A DNA stretch of 64,000 bases from Methylobacterium sp. Leaf99 (GCF_001422375.1 NZ_LMMU01000001.1:1734178-1798177); one strand, 5' to 3'. Positions 52,604-63,040 are shown, numbered from the stretch's first letter. Translations and numbers: made by a program. Notes: generated by a model not told the origin, from the letters alone.

Positions 52604-54130
52604 ATGCCGCGCCCCAACCGTCGCCAGACCTTCGGCCTCGGGCTCGGCGCCGGTCTCGCCGCCGGGATGGGCTCCGAGGCCCGGGCAGCAATCCCCGTCC
52701 CCGAACCGACCTTCACCCTGCTCCTCGTCAACGACCTCTACCGGATGTCGGAGAACGAGGGGCGCGGGGGCTTTGCCCGCCTCAACGCCATCGTGAAGGC
52801 CGAGCGGGCGCGCGGCGTGCCGCTCCTCTACGCCCATGCCGGCGACACCCTGTCGCCGTCCCTGATGTCGGGCTTCGACCAGGGCGCGCACATCGTCGAA
52901 CTCCTCAACATCGCCCCGCCCGACGTGTTCGTGCCGGGCAACCACGAGTTCGATTTCGGTCCGGCGATCTTCGCCCGGCGCATGGGCGAGGCGAACTTTC
53001 CCGTGTTCGCCGCCAATCTTCGCGATGGCGCCGGGCGCCCCCTGCCGGGACTCCGCGACCGGACCCTGACGACCCTGGGCGGCATCCGAGTCGGTATCGT
53101 CGGCATCGCCCTCGCCAGCACGCCGGACAAGTCCCAGTCGGGCGACCTGCGCTTCGCCCCCGAACTCGAGACCCTGGCCCGGGAGGCGGAAAGCCTGCGC
53201 ATGGAGGGCGCCGACCTCGTGGTGGGCGTCTGCCATACGGGCCGGGTGACGGACGAGGCCATCGTCGCCGGGCGCCTCGTCGACATCCTCCTGTCGGGGC
53301 ACGACCACGACCTGGCGCTCCGCTACGACGGCCAGACCGTCATGGTCGAATCGAGCTTCGACGCCCATTTCGTCACCGCCATCGACGTCACCGTGACGGT
53401 CACTGGGTCGGGTAAGGCCCGGACGGTGACCTGGCGCCCGGGTTTTCGCGTGTATGATTCGGCCAGCGTCGTCCCGGACCCCGAGACCCTTGCGGTGGTC
53501 CGGCGCCTCGAAGGGGATTTGTCCCGCGAACTCGACGTTGCCCTCGGCGAGACGCGCCTGCCGCTGGACAGCCGCATCGCCGCCGTGCGCGTCCGCGAGG
53601 CGAGCTTCGGCAACCTCGTGGCCGATGCCCTGCGCGCCGGCACGGGGGCGGATCTCGCCATCACCAACGGCGGCGGCATCCGGGGCGACACCCTGTATCC
53701 GGCGGGCCACGTGCTGACGCGCCGCGACATCCTCCTGGAACTGCCCTTCGGCAACACCACGGTCCTCGTCGCGCTGACCGGCGCGCAGATCCGCGCCCTC
53801 CTGGAGACGGGGTTCTCGGAGTTCGGCCGACCGGCGGGGCGCTTCCCGCACGTCTCCGGCCTCGTCGTCACCGTCGATCCCGCCGCCCCGGTCGGCGCCC
53901 GCATCGTCGCCCTGAGCCATGACGGCGCGCCGCTCGACCCCGGGAAGACCTACACGGTGGCCTCGAACAACTTCCTCTACGACGGCGGCAACGGCTACGG
54001 CGAACTGGCCAGGGGCCGCACCCTCATCGGCCGCACCGACGGCACCCTCGTCGCCAACGCGGTCATGGCCTACATCCGGGCCAACGCGCCCCTCGCCATC
54101 CCGTCCGAGGGACGCATCCTGACGCCCTGA
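52604..54130 (+). CDS. UshA-family 5'-nucleotidase/metallophosphatase, exported
   Basis: A 508-residue protein with a signal sequence containing RRQTFGLGLGAGLAAGMGSEARA (Tat-like). The metallophosphatase domain has AHAGDTLSPS, PGNHEFDFG and LSGHDHDLAL, and the C-terminal substrate domain EASFGNLVADALRAG, NGGGIRGDTLYPAG and NNFLYDGGNGYGELA. The first metal motif, normally NDxHG, reads VNDLYRMSENEG, so one metal-binding His is missing. It may hydrolyse nucleotides or sugar nucleotides in the periplasm, but activity could be changed. The following ung gene is 13 bp away. Confidence 0.82.
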   Translation: MPRPNRRQTFGLGLGAGLAAGMGSEARAAIPVPEPTFTLLLVNDLYRMSENEGRGGFARLNAIVKAERARGVPLLYAHAGDTLSPSLMSGFDQGAHIVELLNIAPPDVFVPGNHEFDFGPAIFARRMGEANFPVFAANLRDGAGRPLPGLRDRTLTTLGGIRVGIVGIALASTPDKSQSGDLRFAPELETLAREAESLRMEGADLVVGVCHTGRVTDEAIVAGRLVDILLSGHDHDLALRYDGQTVMVESSFDAHFVTAIDVTVTVTGSGKARTVTWRPGFRVYDSASVVPDPETLAVVRRLEGDLSRELDVALGETRLPLDSRIAAVRVREASFGNLVADALRAGTGADLAITNGGGIRGDTLYPAGHVLTRRDILLELPFGNTTVLVALTGAQIRALLETGFSEFGRPAGRFPHVSGLVVTVDPAAPVGARIVALSHDGAPLDPGKTYTVASNNFLYDGGNGYGELARGRTLIGRTDGTLVANAVMAYIRANAPLAIPSEGRILTP

Positions 54131-54143
54131 GGATGTTTTGCCG

Positions 54144-54836
54144 ATGACAGGCCCCGTCGCCGACGCCCTCGCGCGGTTTCGCCGCTCGGGTTCGCCCTGG
54201 CTCGAACTGCCGTTCTTTTCCGGCGACGCGGCCGACACCGCCGCCATGCGGGTCGATGAGCGCATCGCCGAAGGCGTCACCGTTCTGCCGGCGCCGGAGA
54301 ACATCTTCAACGCCCTGGCGCTGACGCCGCTCAATGCGGTCAAGGCGGTGATTCTGGGCCAGGACCCGTATCCGACGCCGGGCGACGCCAACGGCTTGGC
54401 CTTCTCCTATGTCGGCGCGCGGCGCCTGCCGGTCTCCCTCAAGGTGATTTTGGCCGAACTTCCGGAGGCGGCGGCCAAGCCGACGGGCGGTGACCTCACT
54501 CCCTGGGCGCGGCGCGGCGTGCTGCTGCTGAACTCCGCCCTCACGGTGGAGCAGGGCAAGTCCGGCGCGCACCTGCGCTACGGCTGGGCTTCGCTCACCG
54601 ATCAGGCCGTGGAGGCCGTCTCGAAGCGGGCGGAGCCGGCGGTGTTCCTGCTGTGGGGTGCCCAGGCGCGGGCGCGCGCCGCCCTCATCGACACGGCGCG
54701 CCACGGCGTCATCGAATCCGGGCATCCCTCGCCGCTCAACCGCCAGCGCGACTTTCCGGGCTCGCAGCCCTTCGCGGCGGCCAATGCCTGGCTGGAAGCG
54801 CACGGGGTCGCGCCCATCGATTGGAGTCTGGGCTGA
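54144..54836 (+). CDS. ung: Uracil-DNA glycosylase (family 1)
   Basis: A 230-residue enzyme that removes uracil from DNA. The catalytic motif AVILGQDPYPTPGDANGLAFS contains the water-activating Asp, and the leucine-loop motif is SGHPSPLNRQRDF. PWARRGVLLLNSALTVEQGKSGAH is also conserved. It starts 13 bp after the UshA-like gene and may be cotranscribed. The ATG at 54144 is preferred over an upstream TTG. Confidence 0.93.
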   Translation: MTGPVADALARFRRSGSPWLELPFFSGDAADTAAMRVDERIAEGVTVLPAPENIFNALALTPLNAVKAVILGQDPYPTPGDANGLAFSYVGARRLPVSLKVILAELPEAAAKPTGGDLTPWARRGVLLLNSALTVEQGKSGAHLRYGWASLTDQAVEAVSKRAEPAVFLLWGAQARARAALIDTARHGVIESGHPSPLNRQRDFPGSQPFAAANAWLEAHGVAPIDWSLG

Positions 54837-54933
54837 GGCGACGCGGCCCCTTGGAGGCGGGGGGCGGGCGGTCTATCTCCGTCGGGCACATAAGCGGAGC
54901 TTAAGAATCCGCCGCACTCCGAGGAAACGCCCC

Positions 54934-55350
54934 ATGCTCGTACGCTCCGCCCTTGCCCTGAGCCTCGCGCTCGCCCTGCCGGCCGCCGCGCAGGCGCAGA
55001 TCCGCAACGCGCCGCAGCCGCGGGCGCTGGAATTCGCCGCCTACATCTTCGCCGCCGCCAATGTCTGCGGCTACCGCATCGGCGCCGATCAGTTCGACGC
55101 GTTGCTCGAGAAGCAGGGGACGCGCGCCGCCGATGTCGGCCCGCGCGGGCCGTTCGGTGGGAGGGTCCAGACCATCTTCGCGCTGATGTCGAACCAGATG
55201 CAGCTCAACCGCGAGCAGGCGTGCCTCGCGGTAGCCGGCGAGTATGGCCCCGAGGGCAACATCACCAAGAACGTGCTGCTGCCGCCGCTGCCGGCGGGCG
55301 CACCGGGCGAAGCTCCCCCGGCCGAGACCGCGCCGAAGCCCGCCCAGTAG
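54934..55350 (+). CDS. Secreted hypothetical protein
   Basis: A 138-residue protein with a Sec signal (LALSLALALPAAAQAQ, cleavage after AQA). The mature part QIRNAPQPRALEFAAYIFAA then ANVCGYRIGADQFDALLEKQ suggests a helical domain with two Cys (C45-like and later EQACLAVAGEYGPEGN). The C-terminus is Pro/Ala-rich. A periplasmic role is likely; the family is not recognised. A strong hairpin follows. Confidence 0.68.
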   Translation: MLVRSALALSLALALPAAAQAQIRNAPQPRALEFAAYIFAAANVCGYRIGADQFDALLEKQGTRAADVGPRGPFGGRVQTIFALMSNQMQLNREQACLAVAGEYGPEGNITKNVLLPPLPAGAPGEAPPAETAPKPAQ

Positions 55351-55358
55351 GATCGTTG

Positions 55359-55384
55359 TCCGGAGGCCCCTCGGGGCCTCCGGA
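55359..55384. terminator. Hairpin shared by convergent genes before ftfL
   Basis: TCCGGAGGCCC and GGGCCTCCGGA pair over 11 bp around the loop CTCG, followed by TCTTGGG. It lies eight bases after one stop codon and eight before the ftfL stop, so it probably ends both transcripts. Confidence 0.7.
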
Positions 55385-55392
55385 TCTTGGGC

Positions 55393-57066
<1,674 letters not shown>

Positions 57067-57206
57067 GCCTTCGTCTCTCCCGATTTTTTCTTCGCGCCGA
57101 AGGGCGCGTGTTTGGCGTGTGCGGTCCCGGCGCCGTGAGGCGCACGCGGAACCGCATTGTGTTCGATCACACCAGTTTGATGGAAGGGGCAAGGAAAAGC
57201 GCTTGG

Positions 57207-57234
57207 GAAATTTTCAACGCGCGGACAAAATTTC
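57207..57234 (-). promoter_or_regulatory. Inverted repeat upstream of ftfL
   Basis: GAAATTTT (57207-57214) and AAAATTTC (57227-57234) are perfect 8-bp inverted arms 12 bp apart in a locally AT-rich stretch 140 bp upstream of ftfL. The T-rich/A-rich arms and spacing are compatible with a LysR-type or other dimeric regulator. Serine-cycle genes are known to be regulated by QscR in M. extorquens, but no binding can be claimed from sequence. Confidence 0.4.
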
Positions 57235-57260
57235 GTTTGAAATCAGCCCGTCATATGGGG

Positions 57261-57482
57261 TCAACCCGTCATGGCCATCGCGGTGTAGCCGGCCTGGGTC
57301 AGGACTTCCGCGACCGTTGCCCCGTGCTCGCGGGTGGTGACGGCGACGCGGCCGTGATCGAGGTCCACCGCCACCCGGGCATCGGGGTCGAGGCGCAGGA
57401 TCGCCCGGCGCACCGCCGTGGCGCAGCCGTCGCAGGTCATCCCGTCCACCTGCATCAGCAGGTCCGACTGCATCGGATTCAT
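57261..57482 (-). CDS. Heavy-metal-associated (HMA) domain copper chaperone, CopZ-like
   Basis: A 73-residue ferredoxin-like HMA protein. The metal motif GMTCDGC (GMTCxxC) is at about 14-20, with LLMQVDGMTCDGCATAVRRAILRLDP and VAVTTREHGATVAEVLTQAGYTA following the normal beta-alpha-beta-beta-alpha-beta fold. It binds Cu(I) or a similar ion in the cytoplasm. The ATG at 57482 follows AGGA. No copper ATPase is adjacent; it lies upstream of ftfL in the same direction. Confidence 0.82.
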   Translation of the reverse strand: MNPMQSDLLMQVDGMTCDGCATAVRRAILRLDPDARVAVDLDHGRVAVTTREHGATVAEVLTQAGYTAMAMTG

Positions 57483-57715
57483 GGTCCTGGGACCTTTCGT
57501 CGTCGCGCGCCCCGGCGGCCATGTTGATCCGGCGCGGACGCGATGCAAGCGCGGAGGCGGAAAGCCCAGGTCACACAGGGCAAAAATCGTCGTGGGCCAC
57601 GGGCGGCGCGTCTTGTGAGGACTCGGCGTCTCGGCGACAAAGAGCGCTCGGGCCGGTGCCGTCCCGCGGCGCCGGCCGCGAAATCGCAGATGCGTTCTGA
57701 GGTGAGATCATCCCG

Positions 57716-59146
57716 ATGGCCCGGATCGTCGGCCGGCGCGGCGGCCCGTGGGTCCTCGGTCTCCTGGGACTCGGCGCCCTGGCGCCGCTGTCCGTCTACG
57801 CCCCCTTGAGCGGGGCTTTCGCACTGGCCACGGCCGGTGGTGCCGGCGCCCTCCTCGCCCATCGGCGGGCGAAGGCCCTGTCCGCCCGCTGCGAGAAGCT
57901 CTCGGGCGAGGTGGACGTGCTGTCCCAGCGCCTCCTGCGCCTCGAATCCGTGACCCGCCTCATCGCCGAGCAGCAGGTGCGGGCCAATGGGGCCGGTCCC
58001 GACGCGAAGGCCGGTGCCGACACGGCGGCCCTGGCGGCCGGCGTCGAGGAGGTCACCGCCGAGATCGGTCTCCTCAGCGGCATCGTGCGCGAACTCGCCG
58101 CCGTGGTCGCGGCGCAGGACGGAGAGATCGCCGGCCTGAAGCTGGTGCCCGTGCCCCCGGCGATCAAGCCGCCGCCCGTCGCCCCCGAGATCGTCGTGGT
58201 CCCCCGGCAGGCGCCCCCGCCGGCCGCGCCGTGGACACCCCGACCCCTCGATGTGGCCGCCCGCGAGGCCGCGTCGCGCGAGGCGGTCCGCGACGGCGCG
58301 ATCCTGGCGGCCTTCGACGGGATCGGCCTCGAAGTCCATCTCCAGCCCGTGGTCTCCCTGCCGCAGCGCAAGGTCGTCTCCTACGAGGCCGTGGCGCGCC
58401 TGCGCGTCGCGGGACCGGGCGACCTCCCCTCCGGCGACCTCCTGGCGCCCGACGCGTTCCTGTCCATCCTCGAGCGCCACGGCCGGACCACCGATCTCGA
58501 TCGGCGGATGCTCCAGCGCACGGCCACGGTGGCACGCCACCTGGCCGGGCGCGGCAGCCGGGCGGCCGTCGCCTACGGCCTGTCGCCGCTCTCCCTGTTC
58601 GAGCCCGGCTTCCTGCGGTCCCTGGGTCGCCTCGTGGCCGACGAGCCCGAACTCGCCGGCCGCCTCGTCGTGGCCCTGCCGCAGACGAGCTGGCGCAGCC
58701 TCGACGCCGAGCAGGCCGGGGCCCTGGCCGACCTGCGCGATGCCATCGGCTTCACCCTCGACCGGCCCGTGGACCTGCGCTTCGATCCGTCCGCCCTTGC
58801 CGACCGCGGCGTGGGTCAGGTCAAGGTGCCCGCCGACATGCTCCTGCGGCCCGGCACCCATCAGATCATGCCCGACCTCGCCATCGAGGATCTCGTCGCC
58901 GCCCTGGGCCGGGCCGGCATCCAGCTCGTCGCCGACCGCGTCGAGCGCGAGACCGACGTGCCGGACCTCATCGACCTCAACGTTCCCCGGGCGCAGGGGA
59001 CGGTGTTCGCCCCCGCCCGCGCCGTGCGCGCCGAGGTGCTGGCCGCCCCGCCGCCCGCGCCCGAGCCGGCCCAGTCGGCGGGCGACGAGCCCGAGCCGCC
59101 GCCCCAGCGCCGCCCGTTCCGGGACTTTTTGCGGCGGGCCGGTTAG
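57716..59146 (+). CDS. Membrane-anchored protein with degenerate EAL domain
   Basis: A 476-residue protein. Two hydrophobic segments at 13-50 are followed by a coiled coil (about 55-130, LSARCEKLSGEVDVLSQRLLRLES), a Pro-rich linker and an EAL-type domain from about 195. The signature reads YEAVARLR in place of EALxR, and the metal motifs DDFGTG and AEGVE are replaced (DLRFDPSAL, VADRVE). It therefore probably lacks phosphodiesterase activity and may bind c-di-GMP or a partner. It precedes the HAD gene, 90 bp apart. Confidence 0.8.
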   Translation: MARIVGRRGGPWVLGLLGLGALAPLSVYAPLSGAFALATAGGAGALLAHRRAKALSARCEKLSGEVDVLSQRLLRLESVTRLIAEQQVRANGAGPDAKAGADTAALAAGVEEVTAEIGLLSGIVRELAAVVAAQDGEIAGLKLVPVPPAIKPPPVAPEIVVVPRQAPPPAAPWTPRPLDVAAREAASREAVRDGAILAAFDGIGLEVHLQPVVSLPQRKVVSYEAVARLRVAGPGDLPSGDLLAPDAFLSILERHGRTTDLDRRMLQRTATVARHLAGRGSRAAVAYGLSPLSLFEPGFLRSLGRLVADEPELAGRLVVALPQTSWRSLDAEQAGALADLRDAIGFTLDRPVDLRFDPSALADRGVGQVKVPADMLLRPGTHQIMPDLAIEDLVAALGRAGIQLVADRVERETDVPDLIDLNVPRAQGTVFAPARAVRAEVLAAPPPAPEPAQSAGDEPEPPPQRRPFRDFLRRAG

Positions 59147-59236
59147 ACGCGTCGCCCCTCGTCCGGCGTTGATTTCATGCGCCCCCGCGCCTAACCGAGC
59201 GACGCGCCACGCCCTCGACCCCCCACAGGCCCCCGC

Positions 59237-60124
59237 ATGACCGAACCCGTGCCCACGATCCCAGGGCTCAGCGCCATCGCCGACCGCTTCGACGTGATCC
59301 TGTGCGATGTCTGGGGCGTGCTGCACGACGGCGTGCGCGCCCATACCGAAGCGGGCGAAGCCCTGATCCGATTCCGCGGCTTGCCGGGCGGGACGCGTCC
59401 GCGCCGGGTGGTGCTGGTCTCCAATGCGCCGCGCCCCTGGGGCGGCGTCCGGACGATCCTCGACGGATACGGCGTGCCGCGCGAGGCCTACGACGCCATC
59501 CTGACCTCGGGCGACCTCACCCGCAGCCTGCTGGCCGGGACGCCGGGGGCGCGCATCCACCATCTCGGGCCCGAGCGCGACGCCCCGATCTTCGACGGCC
59601 TCGACATCCGCCGCGTCGCGGCCGGGGAGGCGGACGCCGTCGTCTGCACCGGCTTGTTCGACGACACCCGGGAGACGGCCGAGGATTATCGCCCGGCCCT
59701 GGAGGAGTGGCGCGCCCGCGACGTGCCGATGATCTGCGCCAACCCCGACCTCGTGGTCGAGCGTGCCGGATTGCTGATTCCCTGCGCCGGCCTCATCGCC
59801 GAGGCCTATGCGACCCTCGGTGGCCGGGTGACCTATGCGGGCAAGCCGTACCGGCCGGTCTACGCGGCGGCCCTCGACATGGCCGGCGCCCTCGACGGTC
59901 TCGCCGCCCCGGACCCCGCCCGGGTGCTCGCCGTGGGCGACGCCCTGCGCACGGACATCGCCGGGGCGTCGGCGTTCGGACTCCCGAACCTCCTCGTGGC
60001 GCGCGGCATCCATGCCGAGGAACTGGGGGTCTCGACGGAAGGGGCCACCCTCGGCGACGTCGCCGAATGGCTCGGTCGGCAGTCCGTGCGGCCGGACGCC
60101 ATCATCGAGCGTCTCGTCTGGTAG
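59237..60124 (+). CDS. TIGR01459 HAD-superfamily hydrolase
   Basis: A 295-residue class IIA HAD phosphatase. Motif I is VILCDVWGVLHDGV (nucleophile Asp and DxxG-type second residue), motif II VLVSNAPRP, the Lys motif AGKPYRPVY, and motif IV VGDALRTDIAGASAFG. This family, limited mostly to Alphaproteobacteria, is often found next to ribF, as here (1.4 kb away), which suggests a flavin phosphate substrate, unproven. Confidence 0.86.
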   Translation: MTEPVPTIPGLSAIADRFDVILCDVWGVLHDGVRAHTEAGEALIRFRGLPGGTRPRRVVLVSNAPRPWGGVRTILDGYGVPREAYDAILTSGDLTRSLLAGTPGARIHHLGPERDAPIFDGLDIRRVAAGEADAVVCTGLFDDTRETAEDYRPALEEWRARDVPMICANPDLVVERAGLLIPCAGLIAEAYATLGGRVTYAGKPYRPVYAAALDMAGALDGLAAPDPARVLAVGDALRTDIAGASAFGLPNLLVARGIHAEELGVSTEGATLGDVAEWLGRQSVRPDAIIERLVW

Positions 60125-60131
60125 GCTTGGT

Positions 60132-60665
60132 TCAGGCGAACATCGCGTCGATGGCGTCCTGGGCCGTGGCGGGGCCGTTGATCTGCGGTCCGTTGAGGAT
60201 CAGCAGCTCGCTGCGCACGCGGCGCTCGACCTCTTCCGGATCGATGCCGCCCTCGTCGCGGGCCTTCACGGCGGCGGCGAAGCGCGACAGGCGGCTCTCC
60301 AGCTGCCGCAGGGCATCCACCACCTTGCTGATCCGCTGGCCGGTGATGTCCTGGAAGGTGCAGGCCTCGAAGATGTCGTTCATCCGCGCTTCGACGGTGG
60401 CCCGGTAGTTCTTGTCGTCCGGCAGGCCGAGGATCTCCTCGGCCGCGTTCATGATCGAGTTGGTCGCCCCCGCCGTCGCCGCCACCACGCAGCCGAGTTC
60501 CTCGTGGGCCATGGGCAGACGGTCGCGCGTCAGCTCGTTGGCCCGCAGGGCGGCGATCTCGGTGCGGAGATGCGCGATGTAATCGGCGATCTCGACGAGT
60601 TCCCGGACCAGGGACGGTTTCTCCGGCGCGGTGTTCGCCTTGCGCGCCCTGTTTGCGAGTGCCAT
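60132..60665 (-). CDS. CheZ-like chemotaxis phosphatase homologue
   Basis: A 177-residue helical protein. The motif ACTFQDITGQRISKVVDALR around residues 115-134 matches the CheZ active-site helix (D-I-T-G-Q-x-I), where Asp and Gln insert into the phospho-CheY site. The N-terminal SLVRELVEIADYIAHLRTEI helix also fits. It follows the CheY-like gene in the same direction (162 bp). There are no other chemotaxis genes nearby. Confidence 0.78.
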   Translation of the reverse strand: MALANRARKANTAPEKPSLVRELVEIADYIAHLRTEIAALRANELTRDRLPMAHEELGCVVAATAGATNSIMNAAEEILGLPDDKNYRATVEARMNDIFEACTFQDITGQRISKVVDALRQLESRLSRFAAAVKARDEGGIDPEEVERRVRSELLILNGPQINGPATAQDAIDAMFA

Positions 60666-60827
60666 CGACTCCCGCCTCCCCTGTGCCGTTCGTTCCCGCG
60701 AAGTGTCGGCCCCGTCTGCGCCTCGGACGACCCCCGTTCCACCCGCTCCGGGATGGCGGGGGCCGTCCGCGCCGGCGCGACGCGGCCGGGCCGAAAGGCG
60801 AACCGATCCGACGGATCGGTGCCCGCA

Positions 60828-61211
60828 TCAGGCGCCGCAGACCGCCTCGATCTTGCTCTTGAGCGTGGCGGCGTTGAACGGCTTGACGATGTAGTTGTTC
60901 ACGCCGGCCTTCTTGGCGGCGATGACGTTCTCGGTCTTCGACTCGGCGGTGACCATGATGAACGGCGTGGTGCGCAGGGCCTCGTCGGCCCGCACGTGGC
61001 GCAGCAGCTCGTAGCCCGTCATCGGCTCCATGTTCCAGTCGGAGATCACGAGGCCGTACTTGCGGTTCTTGAGCCGGGCGAGGGCGGCGGTGCCGTCGGA
61101 GGCGTCGTCGACCTCCTCGAAGCCGAGCTGCTTCAGGAGGTTGCGGATGATACGGACCATCGTCTGATAATCATCGACGACGAGGATCGGCATGCCGAGA
61201 TCGAGGGCCAT
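60828..61211 (-). CDS. CheY-like single-domain response regulator
   Basis: A 127-residue receiver. The acidic pair is in ILVVDDYQTMVRIIRNLL, the phospho-acceptor Asp in VISDWNMEPMTGYELL, Thr/Ser in FIMVTAESKTE, and Lys in NNYIVKPFNAATL, so all phosphorylation residues are intact. The Trp after Asp (DWNM) is typical of CheY proper. It is probably dephosphorylated by the adjacent CheZ-like protein. The start is the ATG at 61211. Confidence 0.9.
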   Translation of the reverse strand: MALDLGMPILVVDDYQTMVRIIRNLLKQLGFEEVDDASDGTAALARLKNRKYGLVISDWNMEPMTGYELLRHVRADEALRTTPFIMVTAESKTENVIAAKKAGVNNYIVKPFNAATLKSKIEAVCGA

Positions 61212-61489
61212 GGGCGCGTGTGCTCCGTCAGGTCGAGGCCGATGCGCTCACGCCGCGGCGGCTCGGGATTGGGCCGGGGCCGATCGATGTTCGTGCCCCG
61301 TGATCGTGAAACTACGGCCCATCGACTTGCAAAGCGGTTAACTGCGGCGTCGTGTCGACATCCCGGAGCGAGGCGTGCCGGTGCGGGGCGTGGTCGTCGC
61401 TTGACCCCCCCGGCGGATTTCGACAGGTTCCGCCGCCGACGCGGGGCGTCGGACCCGCGTCCACCGAGCCACAGCACCGTCAGGACCAG

Positions 61490-62512
61490 ATGCCGCCCGG
61501 CGACAGGACAGCCTTGCCGGACTCGATTCCCGCGCCGGGCCGGCGTTTCACGGTCTGTCGCGAGGACGAGCCCGTGCCGTCGGCCATCGCCGGCGCCATC
61601 GCGGCCATCGGCAACTTCGACGGCGTCCATTTCGGGCATCGCGCCCTCATCGCCGCCGTGCGCGAGACCGCCGCCGCGGCCGACCGGCCGGCCGTGGCCC
61701 TGACCTTCGAGCCGCATCCGCGGGCGTATTTCGCGCCGCATCTGCCGATGTTCCGCCTGTCCGACGCGGCGGCGAAGGAGCGGGTGTTCGCCCATCTCGG
61801 CCTCGACGGCCTCGTCGTCCGCCGCTTCGACGCGGTGCTGGCGGGGACCGGCGCCCGGGCCTTCGTCGAGACCCTGCTCGTGCGCGACCTCGGCCTCTCG
61901 GGCGTCGTCGTCGGCCACGATTTCCATTTCGGCCGGGAGCGCGAGGGCACGCCGGCCGTCCTGGCCGACCTGTGCGCGGGCGCGGGCCTGAGCTGCCGCA
62001 TCATCCCGCCCGTTTCCCTGCCGCCCGTTTCCCAGGAGGATGCCATGGAGCCGGTCTCGTCGAGTGCGATCCGCACGGCCCTGGCCGAGGGCGACGTCGC
62101 CCGCGCCAATGCGCTACTCGGCTATCGCTGGTTCGTCTCGGGGAAGGTGCAGCACGGGGACAAGCGCGGACGCACCCTCGGCTACCCCACGGCCAACGTC
62201 GCGCTTCCCGCCTGCGGCCTCGCCCACGGGATCTACGCCGTGCGGGTCGCCCTGCCCGACGGCGGCCTCCGGGACGGGGTGGCGAGCTACGGCCGCCGGC
62301 CGACCTTCGACGACGGGGCGCCCCTCCTCGAGGTCAACCTGTTCGATTTCTCCGGCGATCTCTACGGCCAGGCCATCACAGTGGAATTCGTGGACCATAT
62401 CCGCGGCGAGGAGCGATTCGCGTCCGCCGAAAGCCTCGTCGCCCGCATGGATATCGACGCGGCGCAGGCGCGCGCGATCCTCGCGGCCGATACGGTCCCG
62501 TCCATGCTGTAG
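61490..62512 (+). CDS. ribF: Bifunctional riboflavin kinase/FAD synthetase
   Basis: A 340-residue enzyme that makes FMN and then FAD. The N-terminal adenylyltransferase domain has GNFDGVHFGHRALI (HxGH-like) near 38-51 and VVVGHDFHFGREREGTP; the C-terminal kinase has GDKRGRTLGYPTANVAL and the conserved ASYGRRPTFDDG and EVNLFDFSGDLYGQAITVEF. The ATG at 61490 follows AGGA. The last codons and stop are duplicated in tandem just downstream. Confidence 0.93.
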   Translation: MPPGDRTALPDSIPAPGRRFTVCREDEPVPSAIAGAIAAIGNFDGVHFGHRALIAAVRETAAAADRPAVALTFEPHPRAYFAPHLPMFRLSDAAAKERVFAHLGLDGLVVRRFDAVLAGTGARAFVETLLVRDLGLSGVVVGHDFHFGREREGTPAVLADLCAGAGLSCRIIPPVSLPPVSQEDAMEPVSSSAIRTALAEGDVARANALLGYRWFVSGKVQHGDKRGRTLGYPTANVALPACGLAHGIYAVRVALPDGGLRDGVASYGRRPTFDDGAPLLEVNLFDFSGDLYGQAITVEFVDHIRGEERFASAESLVARMDIDAAQARAILAADTVPSML

Positions 62513-62537
62513 GCTCTTGCATGCTGTAGGCTTTTGG
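62504..62537 (+). repeat. 17-bp tandem duplication of the ribF 3' end
   Basis: ATGCTGTAGGCTCTTGC (62504-62520, containing the last two codons and stop) is followed at once by ATGCTGTAGGCTTTTGG, 15 of 17 identical. It resembles the duplication at the ssuB 3' end. Confidence 0.7.
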
Positions 62538-62853
62538 TCCCGTCGGGGGGATCGGGTCACGCCTGTCCCTCCGGCGGTTCCAATGCCCCCTGCCGGTCAC
62601 GGTTCATTAACCATCCCGGCGCATTCTTCCCTCACCCCGGACGCGGCTTCGCTCCACGGTCGGAGGGGACCACGAGGCCGGGACGGATGACGCCGGATGT
62701 ACGCGCATCCGCTCCCGGCTCCCGTGGTCACCGCGCCAGGACGCGGCTCCCCGGGGACCCTCTCAGTTTCGCCGAAGTTCGGGCGCTCCCTCGAACGCAC
62801 GGCTCGGGCTCCGTCCGGAGCCGCGACGTTCCGCTCACGAAGCAGGTGCCCCG
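62513..62853. other. 341-bp intergenic region after ribF
   Basis: Apart from the short tandem duplication at its start, nothing stands out. Open frames through it lack good starts. GTTCATTAACCAT near 62602 contains a CtrA-like half-site (TTAACC), too little to call. It probably contains the promoter of the downstream microprotein. Confidence 0.35.
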
Positions 62854-62982
62854 ATGGTCAAAACTCTGATGGTCGTCCTGACGGTCGTTGTTGTCCTCGC
62901 CCTCGCCGCCGCCGTGCGGGTGGTGCTCCTGCCGTTCCGGAGTGTCCGAAGCCTGGCACGCCGACGCCTCGCCGCCGCCTGA
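62854..62982 (+). CDS. 42-residue membrane microprotein
   Basis: From the ATG at 62854 the product is MVKTLMVVLTVVVVLALAAA then VRVVLLPFRSVRSLARRRLA and a short end, with one long hydrophobic helix and a strongly basic cytoplasmic tail, a plausible small inner-membrane protein. AGGT lies about 10 bases upstream. It is below usual length cut-offs and unsupported by a known family, so it is tentative. Confidence 0.42.
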   Translation: MVKTLMVVLTVVVVLALAAAVRVVLLPFRSVRSLARRRLAAA

Positions 62983-63040
62983 AATCCGCGCGGCCCCACC
63001 CGCGGGTGGGGCGACGATCCGGGAGCGCCGGGACGCGCCC

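Noticed and set aside
57479..60013. An 844-codon antisense frame over the EAL and HAD genes
   Set aside because: The composition is that of an antisense shadow and both genes beneath are clearly recognised.
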